Assembly: GCA_022695795.1 (NCBI GenBank)
Contig: MU404106.1
Coordinates: 62,535 to 126,534 of the forward strand
Reading direction: 5' to 3'
From: Biscogniauxia marginata
Taxonomy: Eukaryota > Ascomycota > Sordariomycetes > Xylariales > Xylariaceae
DNA length: 64,000 bases
A model generated the notes under the pieces. That model did no database searches. It was not told the origin of the DNA and saw only the letters and a program-made list of their open reading frames with translations. Below are positions 23,925 through 35,792 of the stretch, in pieces (position 1 is the first letter of the stretch; every line of letters starts with the position of its first letter). A program made the translations under genes and the position numbers.

Positions 23925-25640
23925 TTACGAGCGACCACGCTCTCCCAACTCCCGCGACAACGACGACGCCCACGCATCGAAAGGCGGTCCGCCCAAAGGT
24001 ACCGACCTCGACCACGGCACGCTGCTACCGGCAAGCGCCACGACCGCGGCGTACTCTCCCTCGCCGTACTTCCGCTCCCCGAGAGGCCCCGCCGTCTGCG
24101 CCTCCTCGTCCGTCTCTAGCGCCTCCTTCCGCGGCGGTGCCACCGCGGCGGTAGTGGCGATGATAATTGGGTCGCGTGGCAGCGGCAGCGTCGTCGTCGC
24201 CATCGTGGTAATAACATCGGTAGTGGTGGTAGTAGCAGTAGTACTACTGCTGCTGCTATCACTCGTGCCAGGGAGGCGCGAGTCGCGCCTCGAAAAGCGC
24301 CGCGAGAACCACTTCCTCAGCCTCTGGGTTGTGCTTTTCCGGGAGGCGGAGGAGGGAGAGGGAGAGGGAGAAAGAGGGATAGGCGTGGCGGTTCGGCCGC
24401 GGTTCTTGTGCTCCCGGCTGCTGCTCCCGCGCTTTCGCTTGTGTTTGGTCTCCTGCTCCTTCTTCTCCGAGCTTCTATCCCCAACCACGTCCCCGCGGCT
24501 GTCGCTATTCGCCTGGGCGGCACCGCTTCCATGCTTGCCCCCTCCGGCGATGGTGTTAGCGGCGGCAGAAGAACCGCCCCAATTAACGTCCCTCCAAGGG
24601 CCATCGGGCTCGTCCGCGGCCACGACCCACATCATGCCCCCTTTCTCCTCGTCCTTTTTCCCCTTTCCCTTCCCCTTTCTCTTATTCTCCGTCTTCTTTC
24701 TCCCACTGTCGTCGTCGTCGTCGTCGTCGTCGTCAAGAAGCGACAACGGCGCCCGCACAGGCACGAGCTCCGCCCGGCAGAGCTCAAAGTAGCGCGGCGC
24801 CCCGGACCGCTGCATCTCAGCCGGGTCTGCCCGCCGCAGCTGTCGACGCCACTTTCTCAGTCTCTGACGCAGCCACTCGTAGTCTACCAGGTTGTTGACG
24901 GACCGCGGGTCCGTCCGCGGATAGCGCCCCCCTGGGCGGTCGAGGGCGAAGGCCGTGGGACGGCCTAGGCTGTCGCGGAGTCTTGGGAGTGGTTGTGGTT
25001 GCGGCTTCAGCGCCGAGGTTAGTGGCGCCGGAGGTGTCGTCCGCGTTGTCGGGGAAGAATATTGATGTCTAACAGGCTTCTCTGCTACATGTCGAGGTGG
25101 AATTTGTTGTTGCTGGGCTTTTATCCGCTTCATTTGTTCTATCCGGTGTGACCGTCGTGGCGTTGGTGCCGCCTTGATTGAGTTCGCGGCGACGCTGGCG
25201 ATGGATGGGTTATGTGAGTGGACCAGCGTGTAGCTGAACCGGTTGCCGTAGCCCACTAATTGTGGTGGGGGGTGTACGGACTCGTTTGACTCGAAGTCCT
25301 CAAAGAATCGACCTTGTTGCCCGCGATTCGTTTTCTGACTCTGGTCATTTTGCAACGCCCCTGAGTCCGGTGCCGGTTTGTCTGTGCTTAGACTCGGACT
25401 TTTGGTAGATTGTTGCTGGCAGCGTGTGATAGATCTAGTAATCCTCATGTTTGGCCCTGGCACAGATCGGGGTGGTGTTGCGAAAGGGCTACCTTCGCCA
25501 GATGAAGAGAGAGTCGCGTTGCTGCTGGCATACATGATCGTTGGGTCCCAGTGGGTGCGTTCATAATTATAGGAAAACTGGTGCTTATACTGATTACTCG
25601 AACCTAGTCGTAACATGTTCTCGTTGTAGACTCTGCTCAT
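23925..25640 (-). CDS. large disordered hypothetical protein (571 aa)
   Basis: I do not recognise this gene. It is a single uninterrupted frame of 571 codons beginning MSRVYNENMLRLGSSNQ at an ATG. The protein is predicted mostly disordered, with Gln, Pro and Ser/Thr-rich stretches. One short ordered island, VDYEWLRQRLRKWRRQLRRADP, lies around residue 258 and looks like an amphipathic basic helix; the following residues PRYFELCRAELVPV may pack with it. A run of nine Asp (27 nt of GTC repeat on the plus strand, 24708-24734) is followed by a Lys-rich block KRKGKGKGKK. A second basic island, TTQRLRKWFSRRFSRRDSR, appears near residue 450. Repeated RLRKW motifs could be membrane- or nucleic-acid-binding. 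No signal peptide or TM is seen. Confidence 0.75.
   Translation of the reverse strand: MSRVYNENMLRLGSSNQYKHQFSYNYERTHWDPTIMYASSNATLSSSGEGSPFATPPRSVPGPNMRITRSITRCQQQSTKSPSLSTDKPAPDSGALQNDQSQKTNRGQQGRFFEDFESNESVHPPPQLVGYGNRFSYTLVHSHNPSIASVAANSIKAAPTPRRSHRIEQMKRIKAQQQQIPPRHVAEKPVRHQYSSPTTRTTPPAPLTSALKPQPQPLPRLRDSLGRPTAFALDRPGGRYPRTDPRSVNNLVDYEWLRQRLRKWRRQLRRADPAEMQRSGAPRYFELCRAELVPVRAPLSLLDDDDDDDDDSGRKKTENKRKGKGKGKKDEEKGGMMWVVAADEPDGPWRDVNWGGSSAAANTIAGGGKHGSGAAQANSDSRGDVVGDRSSEKKEQETKHKRKRGSSSREHKNRGRTATPIPLSPSPSPSSASRKSTTQRLRKWFSRRFSRRDSRLPGTSDSSSSSTTATTTTTDVITTMATTTLPLPRDPIIIATTAAVAPPRKEALETDEEAQTAGPLGERKYGEGEYAAVVALAGSSVPWSRSVPLGGPPFDAWASSLSRELGERGRS
24708..24734. repeat. (GTC)9 coding trinucleotide repeat
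   Basis: Nine GTC units on the plus strand encode nine consecutive Asp on the minus strand in the 571-aa protein. Confidence 0.95.
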
Positions 25641-27228
25641 TTCTGATAGACAATAGAGCCCGTTCTAGGCCGACGAGCTGGTCTTGAAGCTGCGGGAAAT
25701 TTTTGCAGTTACTGCTGTTTGAATTTGGTCCTTCGTTCATCATTGCGTTTCTTGAGTGTAATTTGGTCTAATTAATTATAAATAGACAGCATCCCCTATA
25801 GATGGCAAATTTTCGAGATGATTTGATCCGACTAAGTCTGTAGGAGACAGGGCGGAGGAAGCAGTCGATATTTCGTAGACAACTGTTTATTGAAGGGTAC
25901 TTTACAAGGTGGGAGAGAAAGTAGAAAGGAGAAATGAAAAGGCTAGAAGGGAGAATAGAAGGGACAGGAAAATACGTCAACTTTTCATCCCACCGCTCGC
26001 CTTTCTCTATTTACCAGCACACAATTATCAAAATATCGAGTTTATTCCATAGGTCAGTAAAGAAAGGGGAGAATAAATTTGGAGTGGAAACGTGAAGGTT
26101 GTGTAGCGAAGTGGACAGATGTCGGAACCTCCTGAGAAGGAAAGGTTAAACCGAAAAACTGGAAAGGAAAACAAAATAGACATAAAAAAATCACAGACGG
26201 ATTAGTTATTAGTCAATAAAATATGTGCAGAGTCGAACTTGAGACGGTTTATAAAAATCCATCACGAAGCGTATAATACTATGAAATAATATCTACTTGC
26301 GCAGAGGACCTAGGCCTGATGAATCTTAGAAGATGGACAAGCGAAGGAGATCGGTATAGCGCACAACTGAATAAGATGTCTAGCTATTATATACGGAAAT
26401 AGTGTGAGAAAAGTGAGAAACAATTAAGTTAAAAGGGAGAAGAAAAGTGTAACTCAAAGAGGAATGAAGCAAAGGAGAGCTTGAAGCTTCAAGCCCTAAG
26501 CCTTTTTATTTTATTCTTTTATGTATACCACTCTTCTCTATTTGTTGATCTAAATTATTTTCAAGTATCACATAGAGAACGTGTCAAATTTTTCAATTTC
26601 AAGGAGATATCAAATTGAATTTCCTCCCATACCGTGGTTGTCAAATCGTATTGAAGTTGTCTGACTTTCCATGAGCATCTATTGACATTGTAGTTATTTC
26701 TTTTCTACTCGGTAAGTAGCCTGTTCAACTACGCTAACCTCTCATTTAATGCAAGGATTGCAGAGTTTAGAACAAACACGATATATCATATAGAATCAAA
26801 AATCATATAAACGGATGCATGGTTGGTCGAATTAATGAAGGGGCAACTCTGGTTGGTAACCTCTGTATTTACCTAGAAAGAAACGAGAAGTTGAATTTAT
26901 TTAATACATCGAATTAAGGGGCTAGCCTAAGTTTATATTCGCATTTCGACCTCCCGCCAACTTCTGTTACCCTGGTTTGGTAAGTCACCCACAACCCTCA
27001 TGGCTTATACCAAGTTTGACAACAATCTATTGACTTAGCGAACAAGCACATATGTAGCAAATGGTACGTCCACCTAAGCCGCAGTAGGCCACCGGCCCCC
27101 AAAAATTCCAAGACTGGTCTATCAAGACCGCAAGTCTGAACGGTGGATCCAATCAATGCTAGAGCTCTTCTTCGTAATAGAGATCATATCGGACTCAGGG
27201 CCTATTACATACCCCCCTGGTTCCCATT
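25641..27228. other. 1.6-kb gene-free intergenic region
   Basis: No gene is seen. The plus strand is strikingly purine-rich between about 25910 and 26170 and again at 26400-26480 (GGAGAAAGGAAGAG-type sequence), giving strong strand asymmetry. It lies between two minus-strand genes, so it must contain the promoter of the 571-aa gene and the 3' end of the next one. Confidence 0.5.
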
Positions 27229-30200
27229 TTATGTACCACGCTTCTTGTGTGCACAGTTTCGCACCGCGGACTTTGCACCCCTTACCCACATCGTTAACTT
27301 CTTTCGTATGCGCAGACGAAATGGGGCATGCGTATTTCTAGTTGACGAGTACCCATCGGTAGAAGCAAAATTCTTACTGGAGGGGTCAGCGCTCAATATA
27401 CCGCAATAGCTTTCTAATGCATTTTGCATCTTGGGCTGTTGAGCATTCCTATTTTCACCCGGGTCTTGAGTAAAACAGGCGGATGGATCTGAAGACCGTG
27501 CCAATAAAGCACGTAGATTTGACATATGTCTTTTCAACCCTCGAGGTTGACTCAAATGCGAGTCCTTGTTAGGCGGTGTACACTTCTCTCGAGATCCTCT
27601 ACCTGTGTGAATTGAGTATGTTGATGATATTCTCCGTTTAGGCTGGCCATTGGCTCGGTCTGAAAAGACAACGTCGGATATATCTAGAGAAGTTGCTCTT
27701 TGTTGAGGTGCCTGAGACAACTTTTTATTTACTTGGTGAAGTGCTGAACTCAGTCCTGTTGAAACGGCGAACAAATCTCGCGGCGGATGCCTCGCAAGGT
27801 CTGAAATGACGCCAGACGCTGCTACTTCTGGGTTTCGACGTACTGTAGCTTCTGGAGGAGTTCGCGTGCCAGTGCTTTTCGAAGATCTGAGCTTCAATCT
27901 GTTGCGAGTACGAACTCGGATATCTTTAGCGCTTCCGTTGCTCTCAAGTTCGGTATCTGGGGTCTGGTTAGAACCAGAGTTATCATTATCTGAACTCCGT
28001 GGTTTGAGATCTGTTGAGCTCCCTGCCCCTGAGCTGTTAGACATCTTCAACTTCAACCTCGGCTTTGGAAGATTTTTCTGTAAACTCGGAACTCGATCGT
28101 GAGCTAGGCTTGATTCTGACTTTGTACCACTTGTATTGCTGTACAGCTTTGGTGTGGATGCCCGAGGAAAGCTGAATGGGGCAAGCAACTCAGCAAACTC
28201 ATCTTCTTCACTAGTGGTATTAGGAGTTGGAGGCGAGATATAGTCAGGATCTCCTGGCAGAGGCGGCAATGCTTTCATCAGCTGAGGTATGCTATTCTTG
28301 ACCTTGAGTTGACGGGCAGGAGAGATAGGTTTTGGCGAAATGAGAGGTGTATTGGAGCACGACGGTGTGATGCGTGGGAATCCCTGGTTGTCCTCTCTAG
28401 GCAAGCTTGCAGTGCTAATTCTCAAGACGGCCTGGTTTCTCTTATGACGACGAAACTGCTGACCTTTTATTGATCCCAGGGCATCACTGGGCGAGTCTTG
28501 TATAGTGTTTTGCTCTCCATCATTCTGTTGGTCGCTATATATGTTTTTCCCTAGTAGACCTAAAGGAGAATTGCCCTCACTCCCGCGCAAACCACTTGTC
28601 TGTATGATCAGCTTTTGAGGTTTACTATGCGTAGAACCTAGTTGACCACATTTGAAACTAGGAGACTCTGCGGATGCAAACTGGCGGCGACAATCGAGTA
28701 TGGCTTCGTGCTGTTTGGGAGGCCTCGAGGGTTCATTGACTGGCTCCGAACATGAGCGACTCTCGGTGACGCTGCCAGATAAACTCAACGCAGGTTCATT
28801 GTCTGGCTGCGGCTTTCTGGTTCCCTCAATTGTTTCTGTAGGTGAAAACTCATCTTGGGTGTCGTCTCTCAATATCACACCTTGCTCGCTCCGAATAGTA
28901 GGAACTCGACCTCCGAGTACTTGGACTTGCCTTTCTGGAGAATTTATCTTGGTTTTTGGTGTTGTGGTAACCCGGTAACTAGTATAATTATACGTGGGCA
29001 TATCTCTGGATTCCAAGTCAAGACTCGGGTTGAAGGTGTCTATAGAGTCTCTGCGGACCTGGGAGGGTAAGAGATCAATGTCGCTGCCACGGATATTCTT
29101 GTTAGCTTCTGAACGCTCAAATTCCATTCCGATATCTTGCCGGTGATCTGATTCAGGGTAACAGCGTGGTGATGGTGGATCTGATACATGTACATCATTT
29201 TCTGTTCTCGGCGTGATGTCCTGTGGAATGTGGACAGCATCAGCTCCGACAGTACTCTGGCTTTCGGGGTCCAAGAACGCTGAATCTTCTCCTCCAAAAA
29301 CAGCAGCTAGATGATCATCGGACTCCTGAAGCACTGAGGGGCGCTGACAATCTGGTGCACGCGTTGGAACGGGAGCTAACGGCTGAGTAGGAGTTATAGC
29401 TCTAGCTTGCTTGCTCTCGAAATCTTCGGTGTAGTCATAATAGCGCGGCGTGGGTGCCGAACCTCCATTTGCACCCGGCCGAAGCGCAGGGGGCATCCGG
29501 TGATACATATTGACAATGGAAGTAAGGCTCGAGGTCCTCGACGAAGCACTGTCTAGTCTCTCACGACGTGGGGTATTCCAGGAGTTCATTGAGGCTGCAG
29601 AATGCGTCCGAACCGACTGAGGCGGTGGCCCGTGATAGTTCGGTGGAGGACCTGGGAGTAGTAGTGAGGGTGTAGACTGATTAGCATCTGCTCGTAGGCC
29701 GAGGAGTGGAGGTCTCCTTGGCATAGAAGAATATGCAGGTTTATAGGGGCCATGGACAGTCCTCTGACATTTCAAGTTAGTATCACGAGATCTCAGCAGC
29801 GGTACTAGAGCCTTACATAAGAAATCCTGTCAATCTCGACCATTCGGCTATAGTCGACTCGCCCGTTCTCGGTCAGTGCCGGGGAAGCTGGGCGAACTCC
29901 TGGACGTTTCAAACGAGTCGGGTACGGAAAGGGGGAGCGTGGGCGTTGAAGATGACTACCGCTAGCTTGGCTTTGCAGGGTGGCGGTTGACTTGTGGTGA
30001 GATAGATGCCTCGATCCACAGGTAGTCATGGAGTAAGAGCGCTGGCCAACATATTCGGTAAAAGTTGGGGATAACGTGCTCGTCCCTGATTTTTGGCTTT
30101 CAGTACCATACATAGAAATGATCTCGGAAGTAGTGTCTCGATTGTATGGGGGCCTCCTAGCGTTGTCCCGGCGGTACAGGTCGTCAATAGAACGGCGTGG

Positions 30201-30978
30201 GGGCGGATGTAGCTTGCCAAGGTCGGAGAAGGCGTCTCGTCGCTGAGGAGAGAGTGGCACGGGCTTAATTGAAAATATGCCAATGTCTCCCGTCTCTGTT
30301 GTTGTCTTCAGCATGCTCTCTAAGGCCCCCGGCGACGGAAGTAAGACGGAGTTCTCATTGACGCTGCGAAGAGGCTTGTGAAGCGGACGCACAGGAGAGG
30401 GACCGCGACCTGGACGTCCATGTGATGAATAGCTGCTTCGAAGGGTGCCGTGGCTGGCACTACGTTTAGGCAGGCGGTGCGGCTCCATTTGGTCTGAGTC
30501 CGAGATAAAGTCATGCGAGACTTGGACTTGGCTAGTATAGGCTGACGGGGATGGTGATGGGGATGGTGATGGGGATGGCGACGGCGAGGGCAATGAATAT
30601 TGTGGCAGAAAAGCACTAGATTAACAAATAAAAAAGTACGTAATTTGGAATGAGTAAAATAATAGTCTGGTTGAATAGTGATCGAATGACATGCAGTCCA
30701 GAATAGAGTGGCCGACAGTCGACGAGTTACCGGACGACTGGCTCGACACTGGACGACGATGGCTTGAACTGGAGAAAAAAATGTGAAGTTCTATCGATGA
30801 GTATGAATGAGGCACGGGGGCCCAACGTAGACACAAAGCTCCAGCTCCTACTGATTATTGTTCCTGTTTGTGCAAAGGTAGGCAGTTGCTTTGGTTGAAC
30901 CTGCCTGACTCCCAGATAGTTCAGAAACCTTCGGGAAGTGCTGTCACGAGGACGAAGGTTGCTCCTGCCACCGGCCAT
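27229..30978 (-). CDS. very large Ser/Pro-rich disordered protein (about 1193 aa)
   Basis: I do not recognise a domain. The model is 30978-30731, 30615-29817 and 29763-27229 (1193 aa). It starts MAGGRSNLRPRDSTSRRFLN at an ATG; the MPSPSPSP frame downstream begins only at a TTG, so these upstream exons are needed. RRFLNYLGVRQ looks like a short conserved N-terminal motif. A minisatellite at 30547-30590 encodes an SPSPSP run. The rest is low-complexity with many SP/TP sites, suggesting kinase regulation; the C-terminal 40 residues are basic (FRLRIRKKLTMWVRGAKSAV). Within exon 1 an in-frame 132-bp segment, 30900-30769, may be an optional intron with a weak donor (GTTCAA) but a good T-rich acceptor; removal would give 1149 aa. 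Confidence 0.75.
30547..30590. repeat. coding minisatellite (Ser-Pro repeat)
   Basis: Near-perfect GGGGATGGTGAT units on the plus strand encode alternating Ser-Pro in the 1193-aa minus-strand protein. Confidence 0.9.
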
Positions 30979-32654
30979 GAAACTCGGTAAATGTCGCCCA
31001 TATTGGATTAGAATTGACTCATAGACTTAAGCTATGTCGCTTGTATCTCATCCCATCTAAGCTCTTGAAGCCTTGCGCCCCTCCTCTTTCCAGTCGGCTC
31101 CATGTTTATAAGCCTATTCTATTCCGTCACCAGGTGCTCGATAGGTACCTCCGATATCTAGCACACTTCATCCAGACCAGCGTCTTTTCTGAAAACCAAT
31201 TCCACAGTAACCACCAGGCAGGCAGACTGCTAGATCCCCGGCATGCCATCTCACTATCTCTAGGAACTGATGAACATGGCTCCTTAGATTCTACCTAGAC
31301 ATACATTAGCCTTCTGGATTACTAACGTGATGTAGACGATGAAGATGGAAATCATGTCGGGGTGGAATAACTTTGGGACGCTTCATACAGCACCTACCTA
31401 ATAAGGGGGTTGTTTATTCGTTGCTAACCAAGGGGCACAACCTATCAAACATGTGTTGTGCAAGCCTTGAGATATTGGATCAAACCCGTCCAGCAGGTAT
31501 AGTCAGAGCTCAACAAGAAAAGTGACGTAAGCCATAAAAAGATACACCAGCGCTAATTTGATTTGACGTCACTACGCCAGCAATCTAGGGTACCTAGTGT
31601 TTGGTAGAATGCCAGTGAAGCAAGGGATTAGGAGCTAGGAGACAAAATTCCATGATGGCAGCCCTGAAGGATGAGGGATGAAGACAATATACTGACACTA
31701 GACACCCAGCAATTTAGGTAAGTCTGATCTTATACTGTTGTACCTCGATAGGGAACGGACATGGATCCAATACCTCGTAGACGTACTTATCTTCGTGTAT
31801 AACCTCATATTAGAGGTAGAAATGTGGAGTAATAGAGGGTCAATCTTGTTCAGCCTCTGAGCCCCTCGCTCGATAGTGAGCACAGCCTAGCCCAATTGAA
31901 TCCTTCACCCCTCCTTCTGGTTGGACCCTGCTTGCTAGCCCCACAATGGTTCTCCAAATTTTGATGACCCATGATAGGCTGGGGATCATTCCCTTCTAGT
32001 AATCCTGTAAGCCATCTAGGTACCTAGTGTAGGTAGGTAACATCTCTGTGCATGTGCTTTTAGGTTGCTGGAAAGAACACCTGTCATTCTAGACGCCTTT
32101 TAGTGTGGAGCTAGAGAAATTCCGTAGCAAGTGGCCACATCAACCAGTTGGAACTGAGCACCCGCATGGGGTTCCATAATTAGTAAGAGAGGCACGCAGC
32201 CGGTAACTTTCTGTACACCGTGGTCTGTAGGGAACCTTTAAGCCCCTTCAGCTTGAAAAGGCGTGGCAGACATTCGGAACCACCATATCGATTTCCCCAT
32301 CCATCCAGCTTAGTCGCTGTTATTAATAAAAGGGGACACATCTCCATTTGTCGCTAGCATTGACCCCGTGCGGTGAATAAAGTCTCTACCTGCCTTTTTG
32401 CAATATTTGTTTCTTCATTCTTTTCCCAATTCATCATTCACTTTAACCCAGGTCCTACAAAACGGTACGCTCTGTCTCTTCCCCACCCCCTCACCTTCAT
32501 CAGATATATAATCCTTATCCCGTGCACACCTTTGACGGCCTATCTGCTCGGCGCGTGGTTGAACAGGACGATATCGTGTTTTGACAACATCTTGCCGGAA
32601 CTTGGATCCAGAGCCTCTTAGCTAACATTGCATTCTCCATTCTAGACGGTCACG
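30979..32654. other. intergenic region between divergent genes, with probable 5' UTR intron
   Basis: No coding gene is seen. TAGGTACCTA motifs lie at about 31140, 31591 and 32016-32027. Near the right end there is a plausible 5' UTR intron of the PDI gene: donor GGTACGC at 32465, branch GCTAAC at about 32621, and acceptor TTCTAG ending at 32645, nine bases before the start codon. The intron is inferred from consensus only. Confidence 0.5.
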
Positions 32655-34298
32655 ATGCCTTCAGCACGGAGCCTTGCTTTTAGTCTGCTTGCGGCTGCGG
32701 CCGTTACATCTGCAGCAGACGCTGCCTCAGATGTTACCCAACTGACCAAGGACACCTTCGACGACTTCGTTGGGTCCAATGACCTCGTCCTAGCAGAGTG
32801 TAAGATTTTTCTTTTTCATGTATCTGCCGCTTTCCCGGGGGTACATGTTGGCTAATATCAGCAACGACAGTTTTCGCTCCGTGGTGTGGCCACTGCAAAG
32901 CCCTCGCCCCCGAATATGAAGAGGCTGCTACTACATTGAAGGAGAAGGACATCAAACTTGCTAAGGTCGACTGCACAGAGGAGACTGACCTCTGCCAATC
33001 CTTTGGCGTTGAGGGATACCCGACCCTAAAGGTCTTCCGCGGTAAAGATAACATCGCTCCCTATGTTGGTCAGAGAAAGGCCGCCGCGTAAGTTCCTGCT
33101 ACCATAACCCGTCCTGATCGCAATGCTAATTGTTGATGCTAGTATAACCTCATACATGATCAAGCAATCCCTTCCCGCCGTGTCACTCCTCACCCCAGAG
33201 ACCCTTGAGGAATTCAAGACGGCCGACAAGATTGTTCTGATCGCCTACATTGATGCGTCGGATAAATCCTCAAACGAAACCTACACACAGGTCGCCGAGA
33301 AGTTCCGGGATTCATATCTCTTCGGTGGTGTCAATGACGCTGCTCTGGCCGAGGCCGAGGGTGTTACTGCTCCCGCCATAGTCCTTTACAAGCAGTTTGA
33401 CGAGGGCAAGGCTACTTTCACTGATAAGTTTGAAGAGGAGGCTATCTTGAGCTTCGCTAAGACGGCATCAATCCCTCTAATGGGTGAAGTTGGTCCCGAG
33501 ACCTACTCCGGCTACATGGCCGCTGGCGTCCCTCTGGCCTACATTTTCGCCGAGACACCGGAGGAACGCGAGGAACTCGGTAATGCTATTAAGCCCGTTG
33601 CCGAGAAGTTCCGAGGCAAGATCAACTTTGCTACTATTGATGCTAAGGCCTACGGTGCTCACGCTGGCAACCTCAACCTGCCAGTTGACAAGTTCCCGTC
33701 GTTCGCCATCCAAGACACCGTCAAGAACCAGAAGTTTCCCTTCGATTCGGAGAAGGAGATTACTCATGATGCTGTCTTGGCTTTTGTTGAGGACTTCTCT
33801 GCCGGCAAGATCGAGCCTAGCCTCAAGTCGGAGCCAATTCCCGAGTCCCAGGAGGGCGCTGTCACCGTTGTGGTTGGCAAGACCTACGAACAGATCGTCC
33901 TGGATGACTCCAAGGACGTGCTAATTGAATTCTACGCTCCGTGGTGCGGCCACTGCAAGGCTCTTGCGCCAAAGTACGAGGACCTTGCCTCTCTGTATAC
34001 CAACAGCGAGTTTAAGGACAAGGTTGTCATTGCTAAGGTTGATGCTACCGCCAACGATGTTCCGGATGAGATCCAGGGCTTCCCCACCATCAAGCTTTAC
34101 CCCGCCGGCTCTAAGAGCGAGCCCGTCACTTACAAGGGTTCCCGCACCGTCGAGGATCTGGCCCAGTTTGTCAAGGAGAATGGCAAGTACAAGGCTAGCG
34201 TAGAGGAGAAGAAGGAGGAGGAGACACCAATTGCCCCTGCGGCGACGGAATCGACCAGCAGCGATGCCGCCAAGGAGTCTGACCATGATGAGTTGTAA
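32655..34298 (+). CDS. pdi1: protein disulfide isomerase
   Basis: An ER-lumen thiol oxidoreductase that forms and shuffles disulfides in secretory proteins. It is 505 aa, the normal PDI length. Exons are 32655-32799, 32871-33087 and 33143-34298. Layout: signal peptide about 1-20 ([18 protein letters not shown]); thioredoxin domain a with FFAPWCGHC (C54/C57); domains b and b' at about 130-350, without CxxC; domain a' with FYAPWCGHC (C389/C392); an acidic Lys/Glu tail; and the C-terminal HDEL retrieval signal. Both active sites are intact. The first intron interrupts just before the first active site, a position often seen in fungal PDI genes. A probable 5' UTR intron precedes it. Codon use is less GC-extreme than in its neighbours, with optimal codons typical of a highly expressed gene. 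Confidence 0.97.
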
Positions 34299-34808
34299 AC
34301 TACCTACATACTTAGGGGACAAGCAAAAAGGAGTTGTACAGTTTCACTTATAGTTATGGTTTTCGGCAGTTTAATCAACTGTCACACTGGGCACAACCGG
34401 TACAGGGATAAAAATGCAGACTTCAGGTAGTTAGCATAGGCGTAATGAATGTTTTATGTACCGTACGAGTTTCCAGGTTGCCTCAATTCAGATGCAGGTG
34501 ATTAAAGGTAGTGATGTTTCTGAAGAGACCTTGATAGACGGGAGGTACATAATGTGATAAGGACACATACAGTCTATCAAGATTATCCGAGTTATATCCG
34601 CAACTCTTAGTCACCTTTGATCATTTTAAGACTCCCTGGCCTAGGTTAACCTAGCAAGCCTAGCTGGTACCTAAGAATCCCAATTGATCGACACCCGAAA
34701 CCTTTTTGGCCACCCGCTAAGGTTAAGGCCTTAACTCATACCAAATAAACCTTCACCCCAGATTACCACAACACAAACCACCGCTGGGATTCCCATCGCA
34801 AAACCACA
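34299..34808. other. intergenic spacer
   Basis: The spacer holds the PDI 3' region and the promoter of the next gene. It contains one CCTAGGTTAACCTAG palindrome at about 34640-34655. No gene is seen. Confidence 0.5.
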
Positions 34809-35792
34809 ATGGCTGCGAGGATACTATCTACGGGGGCCCGAGGCGCATTCACGGCCTCTACCACTCCCATGCGCTCCGCCCGCAGCTTCCACGCAACCGC
34901 ACGAACCCTCTCCGAAGCAGCGCCCGCTCCGCTGCCGACCCGTAAACCCGTGGGCGCATTTCGTGGCGGGTGAGTTGTTCGCCTGGCCTTCCAGTTCTTC
35001 GCGGGGGGGGGGCATTTTCCGAGGGAATATACTTGGTTGCGCGTCGTTGCTAACTCTTCCTTATAATTCCAGTCTCCTCGGTTTCCTGCTCGGGACCACC
35101 CTCGCCGGAGGCGGCGTCTACGGATACGCACTGTCAGTCGAACCCTCAGCTGCAATATACCCTTTCCTTACTTGTACTGCGGGCGGGCGCTCGATCGCGA
35201 ATCCCGGCGGCGCAATTGTTGCAAGACTCGCGACTCGAGCGACCCGAACTTTATAAGAAAAACTGCCTATATATACCAAGTCAGACGTGGACGACTTGCT
35301 GACTTGTCTTTGGTTCGCAGGAGAGAGTACAAGGCTTCGAACGAGTTGTTGACGGAAGACATCTATGTGCGTTACTGCATTTAAGAAAAGACTGATGATC
35401 GATTCCGCCCACCGTTCCTCGCGTACCTTCTGCGCTTTTCCCCGTGTCTTTCTCCAGAGGGAAGGGCGGTTTACCGTTCGTTTGTCCAGGGGAGGGGAAT
35501 TTCGTCATCAGCTTTTCAACGATTTTCCCCTCTCCCCCCCTTCTTTTGCCATTCTTATTTAGTGAAGAACCCTTCTCACCCCCTTACACTTCTTGTACCT
35601 TTGTTGACCTCTCTCTCTCTCTCTCTCGTCTTCCCCCTAGCGCGTTCTCATTGGGGATAAATCTATATGGCGGGCTAACTAACATGATTCTCTGACAAAA
35701 TGTAGGCGCTGCAGGCAGCTTGCCAACGGTTGAACACGTACGTCCAGGCGCTGGAGGAGAAAATGGATGCGGTGGAACGCAAAAGGAAATGA
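34809..35792 (+). CDS. small probable mitochondrial membrane protein
   Basis: I recognise no named family. The 117-aa protein has four exons: 34809-34969, 35073-35132, 35321-35366 and 35706-35792. The phases agree and each intron has normal ends. The N-terminus (MAARILSTGARGAFTAS, then RSARSFHATARTLS) is Arg/Ser/Ala-rich without acids, a typical mitochondrial presequence. A glycine-rich transmembrane helix follows (LLGFLLGTTLAGGGVYGYAL), then a helical coiled-coil-like tail (EYKASNELLTEDIYALQAAC through ALEEKMDAVERKRK). The TM plus coiled coil suggests a small inner-membrane assembly factor or scaffold; that role is inference. It is too fragmented into exons to show as one open frame. Confidence 0.8.

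Noticed and set aside
23863..24968. Plus-strand frames with hydrophobic and Val-rich runs opposite the 571-aa gene
   Set aside because: Complement of Asp, Ser and Thr repeats in the minus-strand protein; no independent support.
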